Source: Gammaproteobacteria bacterium
GTDB taxonomy: Bacteria > Pseudomonadota > Gammaproteobacteria > Xanthomonadales > Rhodanobacteraceae
Assembly (NCBI GenBank): GCA_004295005.1
Contig: SHNG01000192.1
Span: forward strand, 1-64,000
DNA length: 64,000 nt
Direction of reading: 5' to 3'
The position numbers and the translations under genes were made by a program. The notes beneath the pieces were generated by a model, which saw only the letters and a program-made list of their open reading frames with translations, was not told the DNA's origin and made no database searches. How positions within the stretch are numbered: position 1 is the stretch's first letter; each line of letters starts with the position of its first letter. Below, piece by piece: positions 1 through 11,994 of the stretch.

Positions 1-28
1 CGAGCCGTGCGCAGTCTGGCGTCGTCCC

Positions 29-763
29 TCAGGCTTTGCCAGCAAGCGCTGCGAACACGCGCTGCCGGATGTAATTGGCGGTGGAAGGATCCAGTGCCTT
101 GCCGATCACGCGTTCGAATGCCGACACCAGTTGATCCCGACTCGCCTGGTTTGCCGTGCGCCAATAGTCGGCCACGCCCTTGGCCAGCGATGCCTCAGAC
201 AGTGCGCAGGTCACCAGATCGGCATTCGATTGCGAATCCCAGCCCACGCCTTCAAGCAATGTCACCGCGCCGATGGCACCCACGAAGTCCCCGGCATCGG
301 CCTGGGTGAAGCGGGACGTCAGCGTCCTGCTCACGATCGGATCCAGACAGCTTGCAAACAGGGAAAGAGCGCCCCTGGCCGCGTCCCGTTTTGACTCGTC
401 CCTTTGCAGCAGGTAGGCCGACTCGATGGCATCCGTCACCACCTGTTCGAATTCCCCCGGGCGCAGCTTGAGATCCCGCAGCATGGCCTGGGTGCGGATG
501 GCCGACGCCAAGGCATACAGGTATTCGTACAGGCTGCTTGCCTTGATGCCCCCGCAGGACTCCAGTTGCAGGGTGTGACCGGCAGCAATGGCAAACTCAC
601 GGAACTTGCGTCCACGCGCACGCCGATTCAGGCGCAGGAAAACGACAAGCGCGATCACCAGGGCGAGCAGGGGAAACAGGTAGATCAGCACGGGCAAATG
701 CTCCAGGGCACACTTTCCTGAACAAACAATCCTGCGCCGGGTTTGCGAGAACCCGGCCATCAC
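29..763 (-). CDS. Hypothetical membrane-anchored protein
   Basis: A 244-residue protein that I do not recognise. A hydrophobic stretch at about residues 24-43 (PVLIYLFPLLALVIALVVFL) followed by an arginine-rich segment (LNRRARGRK) looks like a single N-terminal membrane anchor with the remainder in the cytoplasm. The rest appears mostly alpha-helical and ends in AALAGKA. Two adjacent ATG codons (763 and 760) could serve as start, and a start nearer the membrane segment is possible. It stands alone, divergent from the ERCC4 nuclease gene. No catalytic motif is visible, so no function is proposed. Confidence 0.6.
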   Translation of the reverse strand: MMAGFSQTRRRIVCSGKCALEHLPVLIYLFPLLALVIALVVFLRLNRRARGRKFREFAIAAGHTLQLESCGGIKASSLYEYLYALASAIRTQAMLRDLKLRPGEFEQVVTDAIESAYLLQRDESKRDAARGALSLFASCLDPIVSRTLTSRFTQADAGDFVGAIGAVTLLEGVGWDSQSNADLVTCALSEASLAKGVADYWRTANQASRDQLVSAFERVIGKALDPSTANYIRQRVFAALAGKA

Positions 764-1033
764 CCACTATAGCCTGTTGGCTCGTCAGATTGACCTCACG
801 CGCCTGATGGCCCCAGCCATTCCCCAGCGACCGCGCCCGGATCCAGGCCAGCATTGCCGCAAACGCAATGCGGCCAACAAGCTGCTTGTCCCCGGTGCCC
901 ATGTCGCCTGGCGTCAATCGCGCGGTGCGTCCTCCCCTACAATTCGACCCGACTGCGCCGATGTCACCTTCGCGTGCAGCGCACGCCAGCACGCTTGCGT
1001 GCTTCCTCTACTCCCGAGCACCTTGCCAATCCG
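764..1033. other. Intergenic region between divergent genes
   Basis: This 270-bp region separates the membrane protein from the ERCC4-type nuclease. A TACAAT hexamer at 938-943 could be the -10 element for the nuclease gene, giving a leader of about 85 nt. I see no RNA gene, repeat or convincing -35 box. Confidence 0.3.
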
Positions 1034-2113
1034 ATGAGCGCCACCTGGACTGTACAAAACACGCTGGATGCACGCTTCCCTTTTCGCATCGTGCTCGAAC
1101 AACAGGGTCGCATCCTGTTTGCCGTGCGCGCCAAAGCCGCCTGGCCCGGGGCAGGCACCCAGGTGTTCTGCCTGCGTGAACGCGAGCCTTCGGCCGATGA
1201 GGGCCTGAGCGAAGTCGAATGCGTTCCGGTTGCACATTTTTCCCGCCTCGGCCGCAAGCTTTCGGTGGTTTTGGATCGTCCGCAACGCAAGCGCTGCGAA
1301 TTCCTGATCGTGGAGAAACCACGCCGCGACGGCGGCAGCTACGAGCAGGTCTTTTTCCGTACCGAAGCAGCGGTTCGCGCGCACAAGTCCAGCAAGCGTG
1401 CCGAACTGTCCACCTACGCGGCGGCGCCGCTGCGCATCGTGATCGACAGCAGGGAGCGCTATCCCTGGAGTTTCCCTGACGCAACCGTGCTGCGTCGCAA
1501 TCTGCCAATTGGCGACTATGCCCTGATGCACGACGAACGCCCATTGGCGATTGCCGAGCGCAAGACCCTCGACAACCTGCTCGGTGACCTCAGCGAGCTC
1601 AAGGGACTGCACCAGCAGCTTGGCGAGCTTTCCGCGTGGCCGAACGCGGCACTGGTCATCGAGGCACAATATGCCGACTTCGGCAATCCGGAGCGGATCA
1701 ACCGCTGGCCTGCCGCACACCTGCTGCGCGTCTTGGGTGAACTGCCGGCCCTGTTTCCCAATGTGCAATGCATCTTTGCAGGCAATCGCAAACTGGCCAA
1801 TGTCTGGACCCAGCGCTGGTTTGCCGCTGTGCAGGCGGCCCTGCGCCAGCCGCGCCTGCCGCAGGTGGCCGAAGCCGTGGCCCGCTATCGACCGCAGGCC
1901 GTGGATGGTGGACTGGATGCACGCATCCGTATTGCGGTGCTGAATGAGTTGCCGCAACAGTTCGAGATCGCCATGTTGCGCGTGCGCTTTCCCGAGGTGC
2001 CTCCGCCACGCATCAAGCGCGTAATCGATCAGCTTCGCAGCGAAGGCCGCCTTTACAGTGAAGGGCATGGGCGCGGAACGCGGTGGTGTCGGCGCGCAGC
2101 GGGTGAATGCTGA
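1034..2113 (+). CDS. ERCC4-domain nuclease (XPF/Mus81-like fold)
   Basis: A 359-residue stand-alone protein with an ERCC4 (XPF-family) nuclease core at about residues 133-240. The motif is visible as IVIDSRERYPW around Asp138, then GDY at 160-162 and the catalytic ERK at 175-177 followed by TLDNLLGDL. These acidic residues bind the divalent metal in the family, which cuts branched or flapped DNA. The N-terminal 120 residues match no domain I know. The C-terminal part (residues 290-350) has a helical, possibly winged-helix look. The ATG at 1034 is chosen because upstream in-frame codons are poorly conserved in character; the reading frame is open from 854. Role in DNA repair is inferred from the domain only. 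Confidence 0.75.
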   Translation: MSATWTVQNTLDARFPFRIVLEQQGRILFAVRAKAAWPGAGTQVFCLREREPSADEGLSEVECVPVAHFSRLGRKLSVVLDRPQRKRCEFLIVEKPRRDGGSYEQVFFRTEAAVRAHKSSKRAELSTYAAAPLRIVIDSRERYPWSFPDATVLRRNLPIGDYALMHDERPLAIAERKTLDNLLGDLSELKGLHQQLGELSAWPNAALVIEAQYADFGNPERINRWPAAHLLRVLGELPALFPNVQCIFAGNRKLANVWTQRWFAAVQAALRQPRLPQVAEAVARYRPQAVDGGLDARIRIAVLNELPQQFEIAMLRVRFPEVPPPRIKRVIDQLRSEGRLYSEGHGRGTRWCRRAAGEC

Positions 2114-2254
2114 AAGATGCCGCCATGCGGATGGCGCTTCGCGATACCGGGATGACGGCAAGAATCAGGCCACTCTCAAGTCAGCGGCCATCCACCTGCC
2201 AACACGCCTTCGCAAGTCATCCATTCACGAGTGCGCCGAATTCGCAGCGCAAGC

Positions 2255-2812
2255 TCAAGGCCGCCAATTCGCGTTGCGCTCCCAAAACGCAACGCTGCGT
2301 CGATAGGCATCAGCGTCCAGCGGCACGCCGGAACCGCCTTCTTCCACACCCAGCGCATTGCGCATCATGGTGATCGGTGCCATCGGGATTTCCTCCGGTT
2401 CCAGCGTGTACAGGCAACCGACCACACCCCAGTCCGCTTCAATCGGCGTGCCTTCCCTGGCCAATTGTTCCCGGCTGTAGAGAATGGCAATCAGCCATTC
2501 GGCCCTGGGCGCTTCGATGCCTTCAAACCAGCGCACCAGCACCGGGAGTTCCGCAGGCGTGCGCGCCTCATAGGCGCTGCGCAGTTGACTTCGGTTGGCC
2601 TCGGTAACCGGTACCGTGAGGCAGCGCGTAGGGGTCCAATTGCGGTGCACATGCAACGCGCAGAACGGCGCGTAGCCCGGCAACACGCGAAACGGCAGCT
2701 CATCATTGAGGTGCCGCTCGAACTGTTCCGGCGTGCAGTCGCGAATGGAGTTGCCGCGCGGCACCGATGGAAACAGGCGTGCGCGTGCGAATTCGGTAAG
2801 TACGATCGACAT
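2255..2812 (-). CDS. DUF3228 family protein
   Basis: A 185-residue soluble protein that I recognise as DUF3228, a family common in Xanthomonadaceae and plants with no assigned biochemical role. Typical stretches are HVHRNWTPTRCLTVPVT, LPVLVRWFEG and the highly conserved MRNALGVEEGGSGVPLD near the C-terminus. It has no signal peptide or membrane segment. It starts 10 bp after the stop codon of the upstream metalloprotease gene on the same strand, so the two are probably co-transcribed. Family assignment is good; function is unknown. Confidence 0.8.
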   Translation of the reverse strand: MSIVLTEFARARLFPSVPRGNSIRDCTPEQFERHLNDELPFRVLPGYAPFCALHVHRNWTPTRCLTVPVTEANRSQLRSAYEARTPAELPVLVRWFEGIEAPRAEWLIAILYSREQLAREGTPIEADWGVVGCLYTLEPEEIPMAPITMMRNALGVEEGGSGVPLDADAYRRSVAFWERNANWRP

Positions 2813-2822
2813 GGGGAAAATT

Positions 2823-5261
2823 TCAGATCGGCGCGCCCGGTGGAATCTCCGGCAAGGGCCGCAGCTTGACCGAGGACGGATCCGCCAGATAGCGGCGAAT
2901 CAGGTCGGCTGCCGCAACCCGGTTGGCAACGACTGCCTGGGTGCCGCGTGACCGCGACATCCAGGCCTGCCAAGCGCGCAGGCGTTCGCGCACCAGCGCA
3001 TCCGCCTGTGCATGCAGCTTGCCGTCATCGAGCGCGTGCAACAGGGAATCCAGCACGACCCGGTTTGCGGCACCCTGCACGGCTTCGGCGGCAGGCGTGT
3101 CGCTGGTGCGCGGAACGTGTTGCCAGGTACCCGCAAAGATGGCGTCGAGAACCTCGCCGACCCCAGGGAAATTCTCATCACGCGCATGCTGCCAGTACAG
3201 GCGGTTGAGCCGCTCTGGCGCAAACAGGAACTGCGTGGTCTGCGCTGCTGCGGCCTCTACCGCCGCCAGCGGATCAAACAGCGGCCCGTTCTTGCCGGAG
3301 AAGTACTCGCGATTGCGTGCGAAATCCGCCGAAGCGGGCGTCATGCGATCAAGCACGGCATCCGGCAAGCCCAGCTCGCGGGCACCCAGGGTGGCCACCA
3401 GCCGTTGCAACGCGGCGCGCTGGCGTTCGGCCGGAACAACGCGGACACCCGCTTTGTTGTCGGCACCCTGGGAATAGGCATAACTCGCGCCGGCCAGCAG
3501 GCGCGCAACGGCTTCGGTCTGGTAGCGATGCAGCAGGTACACCGGCACCAGTCGCGCTTCCAGCTCGCCGATCTGGCGGTCCGGCGGCAGCACGCCGAGG
3601 GAGAAATTTGCCAGCGCATTGCGCCGCGCTTCGAGCAGGGCATCAAAGGTTTGCAGGGTGTCGGTACCGGTATCCCAGAGCAGCGCATCGGGCTCGGCAT
3701 CCCCCGGGCCGCGTGCATCCTGGTCGCTGACATAGAGGAACCCGGCCTCGGCAATCCCGGCACGCAGTTCTGCCAGGGCAGAGGATTCTTCCTGCGCCGG
3801 GAACTGGCGATAGGCATGCGCCACCACGAAGTCATCCCAGGCACCGACGCCGACGCCATAGGCATTCTCCAGCGACAAGCGGCCATCCGCGCCGAGCCGG
3901 ATCAGCGGATGCGGGTAGTCCATCACCGAACCATTGCCCTGACGGCTGGCGGCAAAATTGTGCGCAAACCCGAGTGCATGGCCGACCTCGTGCGCGGCGA
4001 GCTGGCGCAGGCGCGCCAGTGCCATCTGTTCGGCCTCGTTCTTCAGCGCTGCCACATTGTCCTTGTCATACGGAGCCAGCAGGCTTTCGGCAATCAGGAT
4101 GTCCTGACGCACGCGCTGCGAACCCAGGGTGACATTGCCACGGATGATTTCGCCGCTGCGCGGATCGACGATGGGCTGGCCATACGACCAGCCGCGTGTG
4201 TGCCGATGCGCCCAGGTGATCAGGCTGTAGCGTACGTCCATCGGATCGACGCCTTCAGGCAACAACTCGACGCGATAGGCATCCTTGAATCCCGCCTTTT
4301 CGAAGGCCGACTTCCACCAGTTCGCGCCTTCCAGAAGCGCGGAGCGCACCGGTTCGGGCGTGCCGCGATCCAGGTAAAACACGATCGGTTTCTTCACTCG
4401 GCCTGTGGCATCCACTTTCTCCAGACGAAAGCGCGCCTGCACGCGGCGATCGATGCTCGATGCCAGCGGTTGCGCGTAGTCGTACCAGCCCACGCTAAAG
4501 CCACCGGACGCCGGGTGATAGGCACGCGGCGTGTAGCCGGGCCCGGGCAGGCGCACGAAACTCAAGTGCTGGCGCACGCTCAGGCTCTGCGCATCCATCG
4601 CCACGTCCTTGACGAACTTGCCTTCGCCAGAGCCGCGAAAGGTCAGCATGGCTTCCAGTTCGGTGTTGTCGGGGAAAGTCCGCGCTTGCGCCGGAAGCGC
4701 CGCGCTGCGCTTGTCGTCGATCTCGTACTTGCCCTGCCCGCTGCCAGCCAGCCGCTGCGCAATGCCATGGCGATCGGAGACCAGCAGCGAACTGGCGTCG
4801 ATGACGACCAGGGCATCGGCACCCTTGCGCTCTGCCACGATGTCGGCCGCCCACAACACCGACTCTGCAAATGCCTGACGCGCACTCAAAGCCTCATCCG
4901 GGTTGGTGGAAACCGCGCGGAACTTCGTGTTGTCCTCGACCAGCAGAACGCGCCCACCCACGCGTCGCCATTCAACCAGGTGCGACTCGCTGCTCTGGCC
5001 ACGATCCAGCCCGACATCGTTGGAGCCCAGCCCCCAGGGCAGCGAGCTCATCATCAGCAGCGGTTGGCCGAATTCGCGCAGGCCGAGCAGCACGCGCCCG
5101 CCGGCCTCATCGCGCCAGAGGTCGATCAGTCCTTCGCTGTGGGTCATGCCGCGTGTTGCACCGGCAATATCGCCCGGCGACTTCGGCTCGCCATTCGCCG
5201 CCGGTGCCGCTGCGGCACCTGTCGCCAACACACAAGCCACAACCCAAAGAATCGCCCGCAT
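2823..5261 (-). CDS. Secreted zinc-dependent metalloprotease (gluzincin/metzincin-like, DUF5117 type)
   Basis: An 812-residue exported protein. The chosen start at 5261 gives a clean signal peptide (MRAILWVVACVLATGAAAAPA). The catalytic zinc site is HEVGHALGFAHNF, an extended HExxHxxGxxH motif, with a downstream SVMDYPHPLI that resembles a Met-turn region. The N-terminal third matches the DUF5117/DUF5118 arrangement that precedes this protease domain. It is periplasmic or extracellular and the substrate is unknown. An FNR-like palindrome lies 92 bp upstream of the start. The opposite strand is also open over almost the whole gene, which is a codon-bias shadow. Confidence 0.85.
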   Translation of the reverse strand: MRAILWVVACVLATGAAAAPAANGEPKSPGDIAGATRGMTHSEGLIDLWRDEAGGRVLLGLREFGQPLLMMSSLPWGLGSNDVGLDRGQSSESHLVEWRRVGGRVLLVEDNTKFRAVSTNPDEALSARQAFAESVLWAADIVAERKGADALVVIDASSLLVSDRHGIAQRLAGSGQGKYEIDDKRSAALPAQARTFPDNTELEAMLTFRGSGEGKFVKDVAMDAQSLSVRQHLSFVRLPGPGYTPRAYHPASGGFSVGWYDYAQPLASSIDRRVQARFRLEKVDATGRVKKPIVFYLDRGTPEPVRSALLEGANWWKSAFEKAGFKDAYRVELLPEGVDPMDVRYSLITWAHRHTRGWSYGQPIVDPRSGEIIRGNVTLGSQRVRQDILIAESLLAPYDKDNVAALKNEAEQMALARLRQLAAHEVGHALGFAHNFAASRQGNGSVMDYPHPLIRLGADGRLSLENAYGVGVGAWDDFVVAHAYRQFPAQEESSALAELRAGIAEAGFLYVSDQDARGPGDAEPDALLWDTGTDTLQTFDALLEARRNALANFSLGVLPPDRQIGELEARLVPVYLLHRYQTEAVARLLAGASYAYSQGADNKAGVRVVPAERQRAALQRLVATLGARELGLPDAVLDRMTPASADFARNREYFSGKNGPLFDPLAAVEAAAAQTTQFLFAPERLNRLYWQHARDENFPGVGEVLDAIFAGTWQHVPRTSDTPAAEAVQGAANRVVLDSLLHALDDGKLHAQADALVRERLRAWQAWMSRSRGTQAVVANRVAAADLIRRYLADPSSVKLRPLPEIPPGAPI

Positions 5262-5352
5262 GCCCAAGCCCATTGCCCGCCTCCAATCGCTGCACAAACC
5301 CCGATTGTGCACTGTCAGCGCATGGCTTCGCCTGCTTGCCGCGCAATGTGGA

Positions 5353-5366
5353 CTGATGCAGGTCAA
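5353..5366. promoter_or_regulatory. Candidate FNR/Dnr-type box
   Basis: CTGATGCAGGTCAA (reverse TTGACCTGCATCAG) matches TTGA(T/C)-N4-(A/G)TCAA with one mismatch. It lies between the divergent metalloprotease and P-type ATPase genes and could serve either. It is the weakest of the set reported here. Confidence 0.4.
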
Positions 5367-5488
5367 TCCCGAACCAGCCCCGCCGTGCGAGTCTATGTCG
5401 CGGGTGTTCGCCGTATTGCCTGGTCATTTGAAGGTTTGATCAGGCAACTGGCTGGATGGCCCTGAACGGGTTTCCGGAGCAGATGCAC

Positions 5489-8034
<2,546 letters not shown>

Positions 8035-8038
<4 letters not shown>

Positions 8039-9426
8039 TCATCTATGCATGCCACGGTGGCGCCAAACAGGTGACTGGATCCTGTCACCTGGTCACCTGC
8101 AACGAGCGTCGTGTACTGATTGATTGCGGCCTGTTTCAGGGCAACCGTGAGGAGGAGCAGGCCAATGCAGAGCCTTTCGGGTTTGATCCCGCCTCGATTG
8201 ACGCGCTGCTGCTGACCCACGCCCATCTCGATCACTGCGGGCGCATCCCCTTGCTGGTCAAGCAGGGCTTCCGTGGACGCATTCATTGCACTTCAGCCAC
8301 GCGCGAACTGGCGCGCCTGGTCATGCTCGATGCCGCCAGCCTGCAGGAGGAAGATGCGCGACGCTCTGCCACGCGCGCACGCAATGGCGAAGCCATCGAG
8401 GAGCCGCTCTACACGATTGACGATGCATTGCATGCGCTGGACTACTTTGCCGCGGATACCGCATACGGCGACACCCTCGAGGTTACTGCCGGGGTGCGCG
8501 CCCGTTTCCTCGATGCCGGGCATATCCTCGGTTCCGCCTCCGTCCTCCTCGAACTTGATGACGGCCAGATCCAGCGACGCATGCTGTTCTCCGGAGACCT
8601 CGGCAACGCAGGCCGGCCCATCGTGCGCGATCCGATGCCCGCGCCGCCTGCCGACTACGTGGTCATGGAAAGCACCTATGGCGACCGTCCGCACCGATCC
8701 GTCCCGGATTCGGTGGACGAGTTGTACCAGGCAATCCGCGAAACCGCCCAGCGACAAGGCAATGTGGTCATTCCCACGTTTGCGCTTGAACGCACCCAGG
8801 AACTTCTCTACTACCTGCACCAGGGCATCCGCAACGGGCTGGTGCCCAGTCGCATTCGCGTGTTCCTCGATTCACCGATGGCGATCTCCGCCACGGAAAT
8901 CTTCCGTCGCCATCCCGAGTGCTACGACACCGGTTTCCTCAAGGAACTCGAGCATGGCGATCCGTTCGGCATGCCGGGCCTGCACTTTACCCGCGAAACC
9001 GGCGAGTCGATGGCGATCAACGCCATCGAGAGCGGGGCGGTGATCCTGGCTGGCTCGGGCATGTGCAATGGCGGACGCGTGCGCCACCACCTCAAGCACA
9101 ATCTCTGGCGTGAACGCAGCAGCATTGTCTTCGTCGGTTACGCTGCTGAAGGCACTCTTGCGCGCAGCATCATCGATGGGGCGAAAAGCGTATCCATCTT
9201 CCATCGGGAAATCGCCGTTCGCGCGCGCATCTGGACGATCAACGGCTTCTCCGCGCATGCGGATCAGCCCAACCTGATCGACTGGCTGGGCAGCGCGCCG
9301 CGACGCAAGGTGTTGCTCGTGCATGGCGAGTATGAGCGCGGCATGACCTGCTTGCAGGAAGTACTCCGCAACCGCGGCTTCAACTGCCAGCTCCCCGGCA
9401 AGGGCGAACCGATCAAGATCGACTGA
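8035..9426 (+). CDS. MBL-fold RNA-specificity-domain hydrolase (Ysh1/CPSF73-like)
   Basis: A 463-residue metallo-beta-lactamase fold protein with the beta-CASP and RNA-specificity (RMMBL) domains. Metal ligands are seen in LLTHAHLDHCGRIP (HxHxDH), in LDAGHILGSA and in FSGDLGN. The C-terminal GFSAHADQ and LVHGE motifs are those of the beta-CASP nuclease family. Such proteins are predicted RNA exo- or endonucleases. The ATG overlaps the ATPase stop codon and follows AGGAGG. Bacterial homologues often accompany P-type ATPases or universal stress proteins in low-oxygen regulons, which fits the nearby FNR-like boxes. Family is firm; the substrate is inferred. Confidence 0.88.
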
Positions 9427-9504
9427 GGTGCAGGCCGGCTCCGGTTCAGCGGCCGCCCGTGCTGCATGCGCCGTGGATTGCTGCTGGTCAGCCTCCACGC
9501 AATC

Positions 9505-9518
9505 CTGATCCAGATCAA
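9505..9518. promoter_or_regulatory. Candidate FNR-type box upstream of the PLP decarboxylase
   Basis: CTGATCCAGATCAA differs from the FNR/Anr consensus TTGAT-N4-ATCAA at one base. Its centre lies about 98 bp before the decarboxylase start, compatible with a class II promoter with its transcription start near 9553. Confidence 0.5.
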
Positions 9519-9608
9519 TGCTGCGCGCAGCCCTGCCCGCAATACTTGCCGGCATTCCCGGATTCCTGCCTGCGCAAACCGGGCCACAGGACTCCAGCCT
9601 TGAACCCG

Positions 9609-11570
9609 ATGACCCGTGACGCGCTCATGCCCGCCGAATCGCCGATGACCCGACAGCGCATCGATGCCTGCTTCCTCGGGCCCTACGGCGAGAACAACAA
9701 CCTGCTTGAGAAGCTCGTCGTCGAATTCCTGCGTGATCACGTCTACTGGCGGCGCAATTTCCATCCCGAGGATCCGCCCACCATTTCCACCGAGGCCTCG
9801 CGCCATCCGGATTACCTCGCATTCGAATCACGCATGCGCCGCGAGCTGCACCAGTTGTCGGCATCGCTGAAGAAGTCGGTGCCATTCCACAGTCCGCGCT
9901 ACATGGGGCACATGGTTTCCGACCTGCTCATGCCCGGGCTGATTGCGCAGATCCTCACCCTGCCCTACAACCCGAACAATGTCTGCGAAGATGCGGCGCC
10001 GGTCACCGTGGACATGGAAGTTCAGGTCGGCTTGCAACTGGCGCGCATGGTCGGTTATGTGCACGATCCCCTGCGGGCAGATTGCGCGTTCGGCCACCTC
10101 ACTTCCGGCGGCACCCTGGCCAACTACCAGGCCTTGCGGGTGGCGCTCGCCTTGAAGGCGTTTCCGGTTGCCCTGCGCAGCGCCGGGGTTCCCGACCTCG
10201 ATCTGCCGGAAGACGACTGGAACGCATTCAACCTGCATCCGCGCATGGCGACGCAACTGCTCGATGCGTGGTTGATGTGGCTGGCCGTGCAGCCACATCG
10301 CGATCGCAAGATCTGGCACCAGCGCGTACAGCAGGAGCGGCTCGAACACTTGGGTATGCTCGAATTCTTCAGTCGCCATGCACAATTGCGGGTACCGCAC
10401 GTGCTTGCTCCCGTCACCGCGCATTACTCGTGGCGCAAGGGCCTGAAACTGCTTGGCCTTGGCCGCAGCCAACTGCAGTTGCTGCCCGAGCAGGGCATGC
10501 GCCTGGATACCGACGCATTGGAATCCACCCTCGACAAATGCCGCCGTGAGCGCCAACCGGTGTTGATGTCGGTGGCCGTGCTGGGCACCACGGAATACGG
10601 AACCTTTGATCCGGTTGACGGCATCGTGGCGGCACGTGAACGAGCGGCTGCCCTGGGCCTTGGCCACAGCGTGCACGTGGATGCGGCGTGGGGTGGCTAC
10701 CTTGCCACCGTGTTCCGCAACGAAGATGGCAGTCTGCGCAGCCGCGATGAAGTTGCCAAGGGCTACCACGCATTCCCGGCGCCAGAGGTGCATGCAGCCA
10801 TCGCGGCACTGGCCGATACCGATTCGATCACCATAGATCCGCACAAGCTCGGTTACCTGCCCTTCGGAACCGGCGCGTTTGTCTGTCGCGATCATCGCGT
10901 GACCGCGCTGCTTTCGGAAGAAGCGGACTATGTTTTTGGCGGCGACTCGGCAACGGGTTACCACGAGCGCTATCGCGGCCTGGGCCAATTCATTCCGGAA
11001 GGCTCAAAATCCGGTGCCAATGCGGCGGCGGTGTATGTCACCCACCGCGTATTGCCCCTGGATCACCTGCATTTCGGTCGACTGACCCGACAGACCATCC
11101 TTGCCGCCGAAGCATTCCATGCACGGGCCAACCGCTTTGCCATTGATATGCGCGGCTACGTCAGCGCCCTGGTTCCATTCCAGCCGGACAGCAATCTCGT
11201 TTGCCTTGCCCTGAATCCTGCTGGCAACACCCGTGTCGCCAACGCCAATGCTTTCGTGCATCGCCTGCATGACGACATGCGCGCCGATCCGCGCCAGCCC
11301 CTGCAACTGAAGCAGTTCTTCGGCTCAATGACCACCTTGCGTCCGGAAGCCCTGGGCGATGCGGAAATGCGTCGCATCCTTGGCCAGCTTGGCCTGGACG
11401 CGGCAACCCTCGATGGCCTCGGCAACGGCGATGACCGCCTGGTGATCCTGCGCCACACCCTGATGAATCCGTACCTGATCGACCACGAGAACGGCATCAG
11501 CTACATCGATCTGTACTTCGAATATCTCGCCGAGCGGGTGCGGCAACTGGGGATCACGGTTTCAAACTGA
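9609..11570 (+). CDS. Group II PLP-dependent decarboxylase
   Basis: A 653-residue pyridoxal-phosphate enzyme of the group II amino acid decarboxylase fold (glutamate/aromatic/tyrosine decarboxylase relatives). The PLP site is visible as GHLTSGGTLANYQALR, HVDAAWGGYL (Asp pairing with the pyridine N) and the Schiff-base lysine in ITIDPHKLGYLPFG. An N-terminal extension of about 110 residues and a C-terminal domain make it longer than typical 480-residue members. The ATG at 9609 is favoured over 9627; upstream in-frame codons overlap the putative FNR box region. The substrate amino acid is not deducible. The gene is monocistronic with a strong hairpin after it. Confidence 0.85.
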   Translation: MTRDALMPAESPMTRQRIDACFLGPYGENNNLLEKLVVEFLRDHVYWRRNFHPEDPPTISTEASRHPDYLAFESRMRRELHQLSASLKKSVPFHSPRYMGHMVSDLLMPGLIAQILTLPYNPNNVCEDAAPVTVDMEVQVGLQLARMVGYVHDPLRADCAFGHLTSGGTLANYQALRVALALKAFPVALRSAGVPDLDLPEDDWNAFNLHPRMATQLLDAWLMWLAVQPHRDRKIWHQRVQQERLEHLGMLEFFSRHAQLRVPHVLAPVTAHYSWRKGLKLLGLGRSQLQLLPEQGMRLDTDALESTLDKCRRERQPVLMSVAVLGTTEYGTFDPVDGIVAARERAAALGLGHSVHVDAAWGGYLATVFRNEDGSLRSRDEVAKGYHAFPAPEVHAAIAALADTDSITIDPHKLGYLPFGTGAFVCRDHRVTALLSEEADYVFGGDSATGYHERYRGLGQFIPEGSKSGANAAAVYVTHRVLPLDHLHFGRLTRQTILAAEAFHARANRFAIDMRGYVSALVPFQPDSNLVCLALNPAGNTRVANANAFVHRLHDDMRADPRQPLQLKQFFGSMTTLRPEALGDAEMRRILGQLGLDAATLDGLGNGDDRLVILRHTLMNPYLIDHENGISYIDLYFEYLAERVRQLGITVSN

Positions 11571-11592
11571 ATTGCAATGAACCTTCACCAGT

Positions 11593-11620
11593 CCACCCGG
11601 CAATCGCAACTGCCGGGTGG
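11593..11620. terminator. Hairpin between convergent genes
   Basis: A perfect 10-bp stem, CCACCCGGCA / TGCCGGGTGG, with an 8-nt loop lies between the convergent decarboxylase and the 84-residue protein. There is no T-tract on either strand, so it may be a Rho-assisted or RNA-stabilising bidirectional end. Confidence 0.55.
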
Positions 11621-11638
11621 AAAGTCAACGACCTCCGA

Positions 11639-11893
11639 TCAGGAGCATTGGCCGCAACAGGTGTTGCCGCCCTGGATGTGGAGCGGCACACCGGCGTCCT
11701 TCAACTCGACCGGGCCGCACTGGGCCTGGACCAGCGCCGCGCGCGCCTGGGCTACGGTGATGTCGCCATCAATCAGCACGTTCTGTCCGGCGAACTCGGC
11801 ACGCACGATCGCCTCGGGATCGTACTGGTGGACCGCATCGACGATGTCGGCAGCCATGGTGCGCGTGATGGGATGCGTGGTTGTGAACAGCAT
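11639..11893 (-). CDS. Small protein with C-terminal CCGQC motif
   Basis: An 84-residue protein of unknown family. It has an alpha/beta character (LIDGDITVAQARAALVQAQCGPVEL) somewhat like a heavy-metal-associated fold and ends in NTCCGQCS. Together with Cys59 the terminal cysteines could bind a metal or an Fe-S cluster. A GAGGAT ribosome-binding site precedes the ATG. A perfect TTGACCGCGGTCAA palindrome lies 88 bp upstream, which suggests low-oxygen or NO control. It has no signal peptide. Reality of the gene is supported by the ribosome site, the box and the flanking hairpin; function is open. Confidence 0.65.
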   Translation of the reverse strand: MLFTTTHPITRTMAADIVDAVHQYDPEAIVRAEFAGQNVLIDGDITVAQARAALVQAQCGPVELKDAGVPLHIQGGNTCCGQCS

Positions 11894-11980
11894 GGTCGAA
11901 AATCCTCGGATATGAGAAACCGGAGTGCGTCAGCCTGACGCGATTTCCACGCATCATCCCCATTCCAGGCGTGAAGGGCA

Positions 11981-11994
11981 TTGACCGCGGTCAA
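11981..11994. promoter_or_regulatory. Candidate FNR/Dnr-type box (perfect palindrome)
   Basis: TTGACCGCGGTCAA is a perfect palindrome of the TTGAC-N4-GTCAA form. It overlaps the 3' end of the cytochrome c gene and lies 88 bp upstream of the small CCGQC protein. Confidence 0.6.

Noticed and set aside
914..2161. Open frame of 415 codons antisense to the ERCC4 gene
   Set aside because: No recognisable domain, and the sense strand carries intact nuclease motifs.
5437..5448. TTGATCAGGCAA upstream of the P-type ATPase as an FNR box
   Set aside because: The right half-site does not match ATCAA at the required spacing.
3012..5465. Long open frame (817 codons) on the plus strand over the metalloprotease
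   Set aside because: It is antisense to a protein with clear signal peptide and HExxH motif, is His/Gln/Arg-rich and shows no domain; it follows from GC-rich codon bias.
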